Translations under genes and position numbers: made by a program | Notes under the pieces: model-generated | The model's database searches: none | Seen by the model: the letters and a program-made list of their open reading frames with translations, nothing else | Told to the model about the DNA's origin: nothing | Shown here: positions 1 to 7,591 of the stretch, one piece after another | How positions within the stretch are numbered: the first letter of the stretch is position 1 | Layout of the letters: each line of letters begins with the position of its first letter | Origin: an uncultured Bacteroidota bacterium | GTDB taxonomy: Bacteria > Bacteroidota > Bacteroidia > NS11-12g > UBA9320 | Direction: 5' to 3' | Assembly (NCBI GenBank): GCA_937124965.1 | Contig: CAKZLB010000040.1 | Span: 62,001 to 126,000 of the forward strand | DNA length: 64,000 nucleotides

Positions 1-2
1 CG

Positions 3-554
3 TCTAAAGGACAAGAGTTATTTGGAAAAACTATTGGAATAATCGGTTTTGGTAGAATTGGTAAAGAAGCTGCAAGAATTGCGATTGGTGCAGGCATGAA
101 TGTCATTGCCTTCGATCCTTTTATTAAATCCGATACAAGTTCAGTTGATTTAAAGTTTCATGCTTCATTAAATCTTCCAAGTGTTCAGGCACAAGTAAAG
201 ATGGTTGACAAATCTACTCTTCTAAAAGAGAGTGATTTTGTAACCTTGCACATTCCTGGTGGAGGAGAAACTGTGATTGGTGAAAATGAATTTGCCATGA
301 TGAAAAAGGGTTCTGTTTTAGTAAACTGTGCTCGAGGTGGAGTTGTTGACGAATCAGCGATGAACAAAGCACTTGAGTCAGGACATGTTGCAGCCGTTGG
401 TGTTGATGTGTTTGAAACTGAGCCACCAGTCTACATGGACTTCTTTACTCGCGACAACGTTTCTTTGTCTCCTCATATTGGAGCTGCAACAAGTGAGGCT
501 CAAGAAAGAATTGGTGAAGAACTCGCTGCTAAAATCATTGCTTATTTTGCATAA
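3..554 (+). CDS. serA: D-3-phosphoglycerate dehydrogenase, 3' part (5' end outside window)
   Basis: This is a D-2-hydroxyacid dehydrogenase that oxidises 3-phosphoglycerate with NAD as the first step of serine synthesis. The reading frame is already open at base 3, so the gene begins before the window. The Rossmann motif GFGRIG is encoded at 45-62. All three catalytic positions of the family are visible: Arg in NCARGG, Glu in FETEPP and His in LSPHIGA. The protein ends soon after the catalytic His with no ACT domain, so it is the short, non-ACT type of SerA. A DUF1015 gene follows 9 bases downstream, a pairing I know from serine loci of other Bacteroidota. Family assignment is secure. Phosphoglycerate rather than another hydroxyacid as substrate is inferred from the neighbour. 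Confidence 0.85.
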   Translation, partial: SKGQELFGKTIGIIGFGRIGKEAARIAIGAGMNVIAFDPFIKSDTSSVDLKFHASLNLPSVQAQVKMVDKSTLLKESDFVTLHIPGGGETVIGENEFAMMKKGSVLVNCARGGVVDESAMNKALESGHVAAVGVDVFETEPPVYMDFFTRDNVSLSPHIGAATSEAQERIGEELAAKIIAYFA

Positions 555-563
555 CAATTTCGA

Positions 564-1754
564 GTGCCAAAACTAAATCCATTTCAAGCCTTACAGGCAA
601 AACCAGAATATATTAGCCAAGTTACTGCTAACTCTGCAAATTTTGATTCAGATTCTGAAATTGCCGCAGAACTGAAGAAAAATCCGCTGTCGTTTTTGCA
701 CGTCACCAGAAATCACCTTCTGCGCAGTGAAAATGTCCAATCTTTGTCCACTTTGTTCGAGAATTCAAAAGAGTATTTTTCTCAATTAATTGAAAAAGAA
801 ATAGTTAAGCCTACTGAAGGTGATATATTTTACGTATACAGGCAGACCCACGACGATGTTTCACATACAGGAATTATTGGACTTTGTGATATTGTGGATT
901 ATCAACGCAACAGAATTCGCAAACACGAACATACAAGACCAAGTACTGAAATGTTTGTTGCTAACTTGATGGAAACGGTTAATATGATAGGTGAACCACT
1001 TTTATTAAGTCACCATCATAAACAGTCATTAGAAGATTTGCTTCGATGGGTAATTCAAACTGAGCCAAATATTTCTTTTGAGAAAAAAGGGAAAGGACAT
1101 CAGATATGGGTAATAAACGATCCAGATATTATCCGTGCTATTCAAACAGAGGTTGGAGCAATGGAAGACTTCTATATCATGGATGGTCACCATAGAGCTG
1201 CGAGCGTTTCAAACTTATACCACGAATCTGAAGATGAATCGAAACGATACTGTATGGCATATTTGCTAGACTCTAGTCAACTTAAAATCAGCTCGTTTCA
1301 TAGGCTAGTTAAAGTAGATTCTATGAATGACGTTGTACTTTTCGAACAATTGAGAAGTCATTTTTGGGTTGAAGAGGTTCCTGATTATGCAGTTCATCCA
1401 GAGCATAAAGGAGAGTTTATATTAAAGTGTTCGTCAGGAAGTTACAGGCTTCAATTAAAAGAAGCTCGTGAGCAATTAGATGTTAGAGAGCTCGAGAATC
1501 ACGTTTTGTCAAACATCTTTCAAATTTCAGATTCAAGGTTAGATGATCGAATATCGTTTATAAGTACTCAAGATGAGCTAACCGATGCTATCATTGAGTC
1601 ACAATTGCCAAACACCTATCTATTTCTGCTTCATCCATGCACATTTGAGGATATAGCGTTAATTTCCGATAATGACGAATTCATGCCACCAAAGAGTACA
1701 TTTGTTGAACCGAAATGCGATTCAGGTCTCTTTATTCAGCCATACGGAGAATAG
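564..1754 (+). CDS. DUF1015 family protein
   Basis: A 396-residue protein of the DUF1015 (COG4198) family, whose biochemical role I do not know to be established. The family hallmark MDGHHRAAS lies near residue 206, inside a conserved core that includes FYIMDGHH and an N-terminal segment with the RxxK-type pattern NPLSFLHVTR. The start is GTG; no ATG lies between it and the serA stop 9 bases upstream. Position directly after serA suggests co-transcription and some link to serine or phosphoserine metabolism, which is inference. A bidirectional hairpin terminator follows at about 1862. Length is normal for the family (about 400). Confidence 0.85.
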   Translation: MPKLNPFQALQAKPEYISQVTANSANFDSDSEIAAELKKNPLSFLHVTRNHLLRSENVQSLSTLFENSKEYFSQLIEKEIVKPTEGDIFYVYRQTHDDVSHTGIIGLCDIVDYQRNRIRKHEHTRPSTEMFVANLMETVNMIGEPLLLSHHHKQSLEDLLRWVIQTEPNISFEKKGKGHQIWVINDPDIIRAIQTEVGAMEDFYIMDGHHRAASVSNLYHESEDESKRYCMAYLLDSSQLKISSFHRLVKVDSMNDVVLFEQLRSHFWVEEVPDYAVHPEHKGEFILKCSSGSYRLQLKEAREQLDVRELENHVLSNIFQISDSRLDDRISFISTQDELTDAIIESQLPNTYLFLLHPCTFEDIALISDNDEFMPPKSTFVEPKCDSGLFIQPYGE

Positions 1755-1861
1755 GCAACCATAAGTTGATTGCTCTAACCGTGCAGAAAATCATTGAAAT
1801 CACAGCTCTAGTTTAAGGCTGTTCAAACACATTAAAAGATAAATTGTGATTTTAAATTAAG

Positions 1862-1883
1862 ACCTCTGAATCACAGAGGTTTT
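1862..1883. terminator. bidirectional intrinsic terminator
   Basis: A perfect 7-bp stem ACCTCTG / CAGAGGT with a 5-base loop is flanked by A-rich sequence on the left and TTTT on the right, so it can end transcripts from both sides. It sits between the convergent DUF1015 gene (+) and DUF6580 gene (-). Confidence 0.75.
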
Positions 1884-1899
1884 AAGAAGTTTGTTGGCA

Positions 1900-2448
1900 T
1901 TAAGCAACTACTTGCTTAGACTCGATAGCCTTTCTGTAATAGCTATAACCAGCAAATAGGGCCACAGAAATCACAACATTTCCTAGTAAGGTCATCTTGT
2001 AAAATGGGATACCCATTGCATAACAAGTCAATAATCCAGCGAAAGTTTTAGGATACATTGAGAAGGTAGGGTCAAGCCATACCGCAAAGTTTGTTATCAA
2101 AAAGAATAGTACCGATGATAGCACGGCACCTCCAAATACATTTTTAAGTTTAGGTTGATTACCTATGAGTTTAGCTCCAACGAAAACAGTTATTGCAAAA
2201 CTTGCATAAACAGCGATAAAAGTAGGGCTTAATATGTGTTCGCTATAACCTTCTCGGAAGATAGAAAGTAATACGTCACCAATAAATAAAGCAATCATAG
2301 GGATAATAAATCGAGCATACTTCGATGCGATTAATGCTCCACCGAATAAGGCAGCCGCACCAATTGGTTCTAAGTTCGGTATTGTTATAGCTAATCGACT
2401 TACGCTAAGTAGTACAACTAGGGCTGATATTTCTCCAATTTTTCTCAT
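1900..2448 (-). CDS. DUF6580-like integral membrane protein
   Basis: A 182-residue hydrophobic protein with about five membrane segments. An N-terminal core reading NLEPIGAAALFGGA is followed by a run of hydrophobic helices. That PxxxxALFGGA signature matches the DUF6580 family (annotated elsewhere as a putative transport protein); function is not established to my knowledge. ATG start, with a TAnnTTTG promoter box 16 bases upstream. It stands alone, convergent with DUF1015 and divergent from the XRE regulator. The shared upstream region holds repeats resembling the regulator's operator, so regulation by that XRE protein is possible but inferred. Confidence 0.7.
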   Translation of the reverse strand: MRKIGEISALVVLLSVSRLAITIPNLEPIGAAALFGGALIASKYARFIIPMIALFIGDVLLSIFREGYSEHILSPTFIAVYASFAITVFVGAKLIGNQPKLKNVFGGAVLSSVLFFLITNFAVWLDPTFSMYPKTFAGLLTCYAMGIPFYKMTLLGNVVISVALFAGYSYYRKAIESKQVVA

Positions 2449-2464
2449 TCTTCCTTCTTTCGTG

Positions 2465-2472
2465 CAAATATA
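2465..2472 (-). promoter_or_regulatory. -7 promoter box (TATATTTG) of the DUF6580 gene
   Basis: Exact match to the Bacteroidota -7 consensus TAnnTTTG on the minus strand, 16 bases before the ATG at 2448. I see no clear TTG at the -33 position. Confidence 0.5.
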
Positions 2473-2515
2473 ACTGTGTATTCGAACAGTCTAAATGAAA
2501 CTATGAATAGAATAT

Positions 2516-2527
2516 TAACAATTGTTA
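2516..2527. repeat. 12-bp palindrome TAACAATTGTTA
   Basis: A perfect palindrome in the divergent promoter region between the DUF6580 and XRE genes. It shares the ACAA/TTGT core with the half-sites at 2621-2631 and 2647-2679, so it may be another binding site for the same regulator. Confidence 0.4.
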
Positions 2528-2620
2528 CCCCTCGCACGGTAACTAACACATAATGAGTGTTTAGTGTGTTTTGATTAAAGTGAATTACTTCACATTTTTA
2601 CACTTCAATCGAATGGCTTT

Positions 2621-2631
2621 TTTACAATTGT
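2621..2631. promoter_or_regulatory. additional half-site TTTACAATTGT
   Basis: An 11-base element differing at one position from the TTTACAAATGT arm that starts 26 bases downstream. It is a possible accessory operator half-site upstream of the XRE gene. Confidence 0.4.
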
Positions 2632-2646
2632 TAATCAAGGGTAAAT

Positions 2647-2679
2647 TTTACAAATGTTAAATTGTTTTACATTTGTAAA
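2647..2679. promoter_or_regulatory. operator-like perfect inverted repeat overlapping the XRE promoter
   Basis: Two perfectly complementary 11-base arms, TTTACAAATGT (2647-2657) and ACATTTGTAAA (2669-2679), are separated by an 11-base spacer. The right arm contains TACATTTG (2668-2675), an exact TAnnTTTG -7 box, and the XRE start codon follows immediately at 2680. Arm centres are 22 bases apart, about two helical turns, as expected for a dimeric HTH protein. The likely role is autoregulation of the adjacent gene, and the transcript may be nearly leaderless. Confidence 0.65.
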
Positions 2680-3027
2680 ATGGATAAGATTAATCAACGA
2701 GTTGTAGAGGTGATTGAGCAAAGTGGGTTGTCTAAAAGCGAGTTTGCAATGAAGGTTGGTGTTTCTCCTGCAATTATTAGCCATATAAGCAGCGGAAGAA
2801 ACAAAGTAGGTTTAGAGTTGGTTCAGCGTATATTAGAGCACTACACTGACATATCGGCGCTGTGGTTGCTTTTAGGAGCAGGAAAAATGCGGGAGGATAG
2901 CACTAATAATCAAATATTATTGCTTGAAAATCAGATTGATGCCTTAAAGGATGAGCTATCTTCTTTAGTAAATGGTGTAAATGTGTTTAAGCGAAATTTC
3001 GATAAGCTTAATGACCTAATGACTTAG
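2680..3027 (+). CDS. small XRE-family helix-turn-helix regulator
   Basis: A 115-residue protein beginning MDKINQRVVEVIEQSGLSKS. Residues 1-65 form an XRE/Cro-type HTH, with the recognition region around FAMKVGVSPAIISHISSGRN. Residues 80-113 are a leucine-rich coiled coil, likely for dimerisation. I chose the ATG at 2680 over an in-frame TTG at 2662, because the TTG would place coding sequence inside the inverted repeat and the HTH fold starts normally from the ATG. The perfect inverted repeat abutting the start suggests negative autoregulation. Its 3' end overlaps the convergent transporter gene by 20 bases. There is no toxin partner next to it. Confidence 0.8.
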   Translation: MDKINQRVVEVIEQSGLSKSEFAMKVGVSPAIISHISSGRNKVGLELVQRILEHYTDISALWLLLGAGKMREDSTNNQILLLENQIDALKDELSSLVNGVNVFKRNFDKLNDLMT

Positions 3028-3928
3028 ACCTTTTATTAATCAAATAAACGCCAATCAGGATCAGTATCATGCCTACTAGCTGCATCCATCCAATGTTTTC
3101 GCCATCCTTGTACCCTAAAAACAAGGCTACAAACGGAATGAAATAAGTTACCGAGCTTGCAAAGACAGGACCAGATAGCTGGACTAAGCGATTGAATAAA
3201 ATTAAACTAATGGCAGTACCAAAAATCGCTAGAGCGCTCACAGCACCAAAAGATTTGAAGATTTGTTCGCTCTCATACAGATCAAGATTACTCCAATCGG
3301 TAAACAATAGAATTATCATTGCGGGAATGGAAACTAGAAAAATTGGAGTAGTGGCAATTACAAATGCTTTGTAATGAGACAATTTAGTTTTAATCAAATT
3401 AATGTTGGAGCCATACATTAACGTTGCTATAATAACTAACAAGGCGTATTTAACTTCTTCAATTGACTCAAAAAATGTTAACGTACTATTACCACTGAAG
3501 TATTTGCTTAATATGAGTGCCATAGCACCTAAAAAACCAATGACCACTCCAACTATTTTTGATTTAGACAGGATGAGGGAAGTGAATATTGCAGCTATTA
3601 GTAACGTAAATATTGGGGTAAGGGCATTTAATACTCCAGCTAACGAACTGCTAATTTCTTTTTGTGCAAAAGCAAATAAAAAAGACGGAATCGCACTGCC
3701 CATTAAACCTGCAAGTAAGACGTATTTGCGATCGCTTTTAGCGATTTTCTTGAAGTGGTTGAAGACAAATGGTGAAAATATGGCTCCACTCAAGGCAATT
3801 CTGTAAGCGGCCATTTGAATTGAAGACATCACCTTTAGTCCTTCTTTCATCAAAATAAAAGAGCTTCCCCAAATCAAAGCTAGCATGATCAACAACAAAT
3901 ATGGAAGCCAAGTATTTCTTTCAGACAT
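3008..3928 (-). CDS. DMT-superfamily (EamA) transporter
   Basis: A 306-residue inner-membrane protein with ten predicted helices in two homologous EamA halves. Each half has the family's conserved starts and ends, for example LALIWGSSFILMKEG in the first and IFGTAISLILFNRLVQ in the second. Such proteins export or import amino acids, nucleobases or other small metabolites; substrate cannot be read from sequence. ATG start. The gene converges on and overlaps the XRE gene by 20 bases, and is divergent from purD with about 70 bases between them. Confidence 0.85.
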   Translation of the reverse strand: MSERNTWLPYLLLIMLALIWGSSFILMKEGLKVMSSIQMAAYRIALSGAIFSPFVFNHFKKIAKSDRKYVLLAGLMGSAIPSFLFAFAQKEISSSLAGVLNALTPIFTLLIAAIFTSLILSKSKIVGVVIGFLGAMALILSKYFSGNSTLTFFESIEEVKYALLVIIATLMYGSNINLIKTKLSHYKAFVIATTPIFLVSIPAMIILLFTDWSNLDLYESEQIFKSFGAVSALAIFGTAISLILFNRLVQLSGPVFASSVTYFIPFVALFLGYKDGENIGWMQLVGMILILIGVYLINKRSKSLGH

Positions 3929-3961
3929 TGTTTAAAAAGTCGGGAAAAGTAAACCCAAATA

Positions 3962-3994
3962 TTGTCTTAATCGCAGTAGGTTGTGATAAATTTG
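3962..3994 (+). promoter_or_regulatory. purD promoter (TTG-N22-TAAATTTG)
   Basis: The -33 element TTG (3962-3964) and the -7 element TAAATTTG (3987-3994) are 22 bases apart, within the range known for Bacteroidota. The box ends 6 bases before the purD ATG, predicting a very short or absent 5' leader. Confidence 0.6.
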
Positions 3995-4000
3995 CAATCA

Positions 4001-5287
4001 ATGAAGAATGTACTGATTTTAGGCTCTGGTGGCCGTGAACATGTCTTGGCATGGAAGTTAAACCAAAGTCCATCTGTAAACCATATTTATGTTGCTCCAG
4101 GCAATGCAGGGTCTGCCAATGTAGCATCGAACATTGATCTAGCAATATTAGACTTTGAAGCCATAGGAGCATTTTGCTTGGAAAATAATATTTCAATTCT
4201 AATTCCTGGAAGCGAAGATCCATTAGTTGAAGGCATCGTTGACTATTTTAATGAAAATGATTCGTTGCGTCACGTTTTTGTGTTTGGTCCAAGTAAAGAA
4301 GCAGCGGAACTAGAAGGCAGTAAGGAATTTGCTAAAAAATTCTTGATAGAAAATGATATTCCAACGGCCCAGTACGAATCGTTTACTGCAAAAACAATTG
4401 ATGCTGCGAAGAAGTATCTGAGAACGAAAGAAGCACCTTATGTTTTAAAGGCCGATGGATTAGCCGCAGGTAAAGGAGTAGTAATTTGTGAAACGTTAGA
4501 AGAAGCTGATCTAACATTAGACGAAATGCTCTTAAATGAAAAGTTCGGTACTGCTAGTAGTAAAGTTGTCATTGAAGATTTCCTTCAAGGAGTTGAGTTT
4601 TCAATATTTGCTATGACTGATGGAGAGAGTTACTTGGTTCTTCCCGAAGCTAAAGATTACAAAAGAATTGGAGAAGGCGATACAGGTTTAAATACCGGAG
4701 GAATGGGCGCTGTGAGTCCAGTTCCATTTGTTGATGCTGAATATTTGGCCAAAGTAGAAAATGAAATTATTAAACCAACCTTTGAGGGATTCAAAAAACG
4801 CAATATGAATTACGTAGGTTTTGTATTTTTTGGTTTAATTAACGACAACGGAAATCCAAAAGTTATTGAATACAATGTTCGAATGGGCGATCCAGAAACA
4901 GAAGTTGTGTTCCCAAGAATCAAAAATGATTTTGCTGAATTGCTCGATTTAGCTAAAGATAAACGATTATGCGACGCTAAAATCAACATTGATCAGCGTA
5001 CTTGTACTACTGTTTTTACAGTTAGTGGTGGGTATCCTGAAGCGTATCAAAAAGGTAAAAAAATTGAATTTTCGAAACTTTTAGATACTGACACACTTGT
5101 TTTTCAAGCTGGTACAAAATTGTCAGATGGTGACATTTCGACAAGTGGAGGTAGGGTCATTGCTGTCAGTGCGCTGGCCAACACTTTAACAGAAGCACTT
5201 ACTAAAAGTTACGACGGTGTAAATACAATTTCTTTTGAAGACATGTATTTTCGCAAAGATATTGGTCAGGATCTACTAAATTATTGA
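4001..5287 (+). CDS. purD: phosphoribosylamine--glycine ligase (GARS)
   Basis: PurD joins glycine to phosphoribosylamine using ATP, the second step of purine synthesis. The 428-residue protein starts MKNVLILGSGGREHVLAWKL, the canonical N-domain glycine-rich loop. The ATP-grasp core follows, with LKADGLAAGKGVVI near residue 148 and EYNVRMGDPETEVV near residue 289, the metal/phosphate-binding segment. I chose the ATG at 4001 because the GSGG loop normally begins about six residues after the start. Length matches the family. It is followed 2 bases later by a small membrane-peptide gene, probably on the same transcript. Confidence 0.95.
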   Translation: MKNVLILGSGGREHVLAWKLNQSPSVNHIYVAPGNAGSANVASNIDLAILDFEAIGAFCLENNISILIPGSEDPLVEGIVDYFNENDSLRHVFVFGPSKEAAELEGSKEFAKKFLIENDIPTAQYESFTAKTIDAAKKYLRTKEAPYVLKADGLAAGKGVVICETLEEADLTLDEMLLNEKFGTASSKVVIEDFLQGVEFSIFAMTDGESYLVLPEAKDYKRIGEGDTGLNTGGMGAVSPVPFVDAEYLAKVENEIIKPTFEGFKKRNMNYVGFVFFGLINDNGNPKVIEYNVRMGDPETEVVFPRIKNDFAELLDLAKDKRLCDAKINIDQRTCTTVFTVSGGYPEAYQKGKKIEFSKLLDTDTLVFQAGTKLSDGDISTSGGRVIAVSALANTLTEALTKSYDGVNTISFEDMYFRKDIGQDLLNY

Positions 5288-5289
5288 TT

Positions 5290-5448
5290 ATGAGTATTTT
5301 AAAGAAACTATGGTCATACTTGCTTTTGAAAAAAGATACCGAATTTAAAGACAATAAGTTCTTGTCTACGATGCACCGAATAAATAAGATATCCATTTTT
5401 GTTTTTCTAATCGCATTGGTCATTATCTATTTTAAAGTTTTTAAATAG
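5290..5448 (+). CDS. 52-residue single-pass membrane peptide
   Basis: An ATG begins two bases after the purD stop and opens a 52-codon frame ending in TAG at 5446-5448. The product has a basic N-terminus (MSILKKLWSYLLLKKDTEF), a central polar stretch with MHRINK, then one hydrophobic helix at about residues 33-49, and ends KVFK. The basic end is probably cytoplasmic. Position directly behind purD and coding-like composition support a real gene. It resembles small Bacteroidota proteins annotated DUF6728, but I am not certain of that assignment and know no function. Its stop codon lies inside the promoter box of the next gene. Confidence 0.65.
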   Translation: MSILKKLWSYLLLKKDTEFKDNKFLSTMHRINKISIFVFLIALVIIYFKVFK

Positions 5449-5453
5449 ATTTG
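5446..5453 (+). promoter_or_regulatory. -7 promoter box (TAGATTTG) of the Zn peptidase gene
   Basis: Exact TAnnTTTG match, 35 bases before the ATG at 5489 and overlapping the stop codon of the small upstream gene. No well-spaced TTG is apparent. Confidence 0.4.
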
Positions 5454-5488
5454 GTACATCAATTGATAAACGTAATTAAACGAAAGTA

Positions 5489-6172
5489 ATGGGTTATTTA
5501 GGAGCATACATCATAGGAATAGTCGTAGCTGTGGTTGGAGCAATTGTGCAATCCAAGCTTCGATCAAAATTTAAAAAGTATAGCCAAACATCTATAAGTT
5601 CACATTTATCAGGGAAAGAGATTGCTGAGAAAATGTTGCGTGAAAATGGAATTTATGACGTTGAAGTAATTTCTGTTGCAGGTCAATTAACCGACCATTA
5701 CAATCCCATTACAAGAACGGTAAATTTAAGTGATTCCGTTTATTCAAAACGAAATGCAGCAGCAGCAGCTGTAGCGGCTCACGAATGCGGCCATGCAGTT
5801 CAACATGCGCAAAACTACTCATGGTTAATGATGAGAAGTAAACTTGTTCCAGCAATTCAAAAAACGGGTTTAATGGTGCAAATTGTAATCGTTTTAGGAA
5901 TTTTACTGATAAATATTTTTCCTCAATTATTATTAGCTGGCATTATACTTTTTTCACTCACGACGATATTTAGTTTCGTTACCCTACCTGTTGAATTTGA
6001 TGCAAGTAAGCGCGCTCTTGCTTGGATGAAAACTAGTAATGTTGTTTCAAGTAACGAACTTTCTCAATCGAAAGATGCATTGAAATGGGCTGCATTAACC
6101 TATGTTGTCGCAGCGCTTGGGTCGCTAGCAACTCTAGTTTACTATATTTCAATTTATATGGGTAAACGATAA
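5489..6172 (+). CDS. YugP-type membrane zinc metallopeptidase
   Basis: A 227-residue membrane protein of the Zn_peptidase_2 family (COG2738, YugP). An N-terminal membrane helix (residues 4-21) precedes the HExxH motif H98-E-C-G-H102 within AAHECGHAVQHA. Three further hydrophobic helices follow at about 126-165 and 198-222. The segment ITRTVNLSDSVYSKRNAAAAAVAAHE is typical of the family. Substrate is unknown; membrane protein quality control is a possibility, by analogy only. Length is normal. Confidence 0.9.
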   Translation: MGYLGAYIIGIVVAVVGAIVQSKLRSKFKKYSQTSISSHLSGKEIAEKMLRENGIYDVEVISVAGQLTDHYNPITRTVNLSDSVYSKRNAAAAAVAAHECGHAVQHAQNYSWLMMRSKLVPAIQKTGLMVQIVIVLGILLINIFPQLLLAGIILFSLTTIFSFVTLPVEFDASKRALAWMKTSNVVSSNELSQSKDALKWAALTYVVAALGSLATLVYYISIYMGKR

Positions 6173-6181
6173 AATCACTTT

Positions 6182-7480
6182 ATGAAAATCAAACTATTCG
6201 CGTTTTCTTTATTTTGCTTTTTTTCAATAAGTCTATCTGCTCAGGAAGTGTTGACCGTCAACATAACCAAGAGAATGCAAGACGATAAAATTTCTAGGAG
6301 TCTTGCAATTTTACCAGTATATGTGTTTAAAACTATTGAAGTAGAGCCTTTCACTTTGTTTGGAATTGACGAGGATGAGAAAGAGGAACAAAATCCTTTA
6401 ATCATACAAAAAATGCCAGACATGAATGGTATGCGCGATACAGGTTATACGTATATCTACTTTTCTGGGGCTAATACTGAGATAAATCAAGGGTACTGTT
6501 TAACATTAATAGGAAATTTCAAACGCTCACGAAAAACGATTTACTTTTTCGTTGATCGAAATAACAATTTAGATTTTACGGATGATGGAAAACCAGATAG
6601 CTTAACGTACATGGACGAAAGTTTTATCTTAACACTAAAGAATCAAACCAATAAAAACGCAGAACATAAAATTCAACTAAGTAGAATTGAATACGGAAAG
6701 AACATAGCTTACAAAAATCTTTTAACGGAGCATTTTGCTAAACACAGTGGTAAAAAAGTGTTTTCTGATATTAATTATTGTTACCGAGAACAACGATTAA
6801 ATACAATTGGTGGTGAGTACAAGTCGGGAGAGGATAGCTTTATGATTGCGTTCAAAGACATGAATAATGACGGTATATTCAATGAATCGTGCATGGACAT
6901 GTTTTACATAGGTGCTGTAGGAGAGGAGATTCATACGGAAGAAATGTCGCTGATATTGCCAAACATTGAAGACGTATATTTTGAATGGAATAATAAGAGG
7001 TACCAACTGAAATCAATAGTTCCTAATGGTTCTGAGATGAGATTTGTGCAAGAACAAAATCCTATATTAACCAAGAAGTTAGAGATTGATAAAAAGATCC
7101 CAAAATTCTCATTTGTTTCTATTGAGAACCAAAAAGTCGACATTAAAAAATTCAAGAAAAAGCCTTCATTTATTTTCTTTTGGAATGAAGAGACAATTAC
7201 GAATGAGGACACAATGTATTTGAATAAACTGCATCAAGATTATTCAAACGACCTGAATATCATTGCATTAAATCATGGAGATAATCAACGTGATGTTCGA
7301 AAGTATCACTATTACGAGCAAATAAAGTGGCCAATTGGTTTCTCATCATATCAAATTGGAAAAATGTTTTTTCTGGAAAATTCTAAAAAAGGATTTCTGA
7401 CCGGTAAGCGGTTAAAACTTAAAAAAGAGGAAGTATCACCTAAGCAACTCTACGAATTTCTTCAAAGTAGTGACACCTAA
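6182..7480 (+). CDS. secreted protein with EF-hand-like loops and a cysteine-free thioredoxin-like C-terminus
   Basis: A 432-residue protein with a clear signal peptide (residues 1-20, cleavage after SLSA). I do not recognise the central family. Two calcium-binding-like loops of the DxNxNxDF / DxNxDGxF type occur at about 125-136 (DRNNNLDFTDDG) and 226-237 (DMNNDGIFNESC). From about residue 305 the pattern IPKFSFVSIENQKVDIKKF, then PSFIFFWNEE, resembles a TlpA/AhpC-type thioredoxin fold. However, the position of the CxxC motif reads NEETIT and no active-site cysteines remain, so it is probably not a redox enzyme. No T9SS sorting domain. It starts 9 bases after the Zn peptidase and is probably co-transcribed. 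Confidence 0.7.
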   Translation: MKIKLFAFSLFCFFSISLSAQEVLTVNITKRMQDDKISRSLAILPVYVFKTIEVEPFTLFGIDEDEKEEQNPLIIQKMPDMNGMRDTGYTYIYFSGANTEINQGYCLTLIGNFKRSRKTIYFFVDRNNNLDFTDDGKPDSLTYMDESFILTLKNQTNKNAEHKIQLSRIEYGKNIAYKNLLTEHFAKHSGKKVFSDINYCYREQRLNTIGGEYKSGEDSFMIAFKDMNNDGIFNESCMDMFYIGAVGEEIHTEEMSLILPNIEDVYFEWNNKRYQLKSIVPNGSEMRFVQEQNPILTKKLEIDKKIPKFSFVSIENQKVDIKKFKKKPSFIFFWNEETITNEDTMYLNKLHQDYSNDLNIIALNHGDNQRDVRKYHYYEQIKWPIGFSSYQIGKMFFLENSKKGFLTGKRLKLKKEEVSPKQLYEFLQSSDT

Positions 7481-7591
7481 AAAGTAAAGTTCGAACCCAC
7501 TTATTTGGTTTTATTTTGATCTAGTCTTGATATCAACGCTTTTTTTTTCCGTATATCATAACCTTGCTGTATTTTTACGAAAATATCTTTT

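Noticed and set aside
373-576. ORF overlapping serA in another frame
   Set aside because: Out of frame with complete serA motifs; no independent support.
3402-3806. 134-codon plus-strand ORF inside the DMT transporter
   Set aside because: Shadow of the transporter codons on the other strand; no family features or start signals.
7489-7500. GTTCGAACCC string resembling a tRNA T-loop
   Set aside because: The flanking bases cannot form the 5-bp T-stem and no acceptor, D or anticodon arms are found upstream.
7527-7548. TTGATATCAA palindrome followed by a T-run
   Set aside because: A loopless 10-base palindrome cannot form a usable terminator hairpin.
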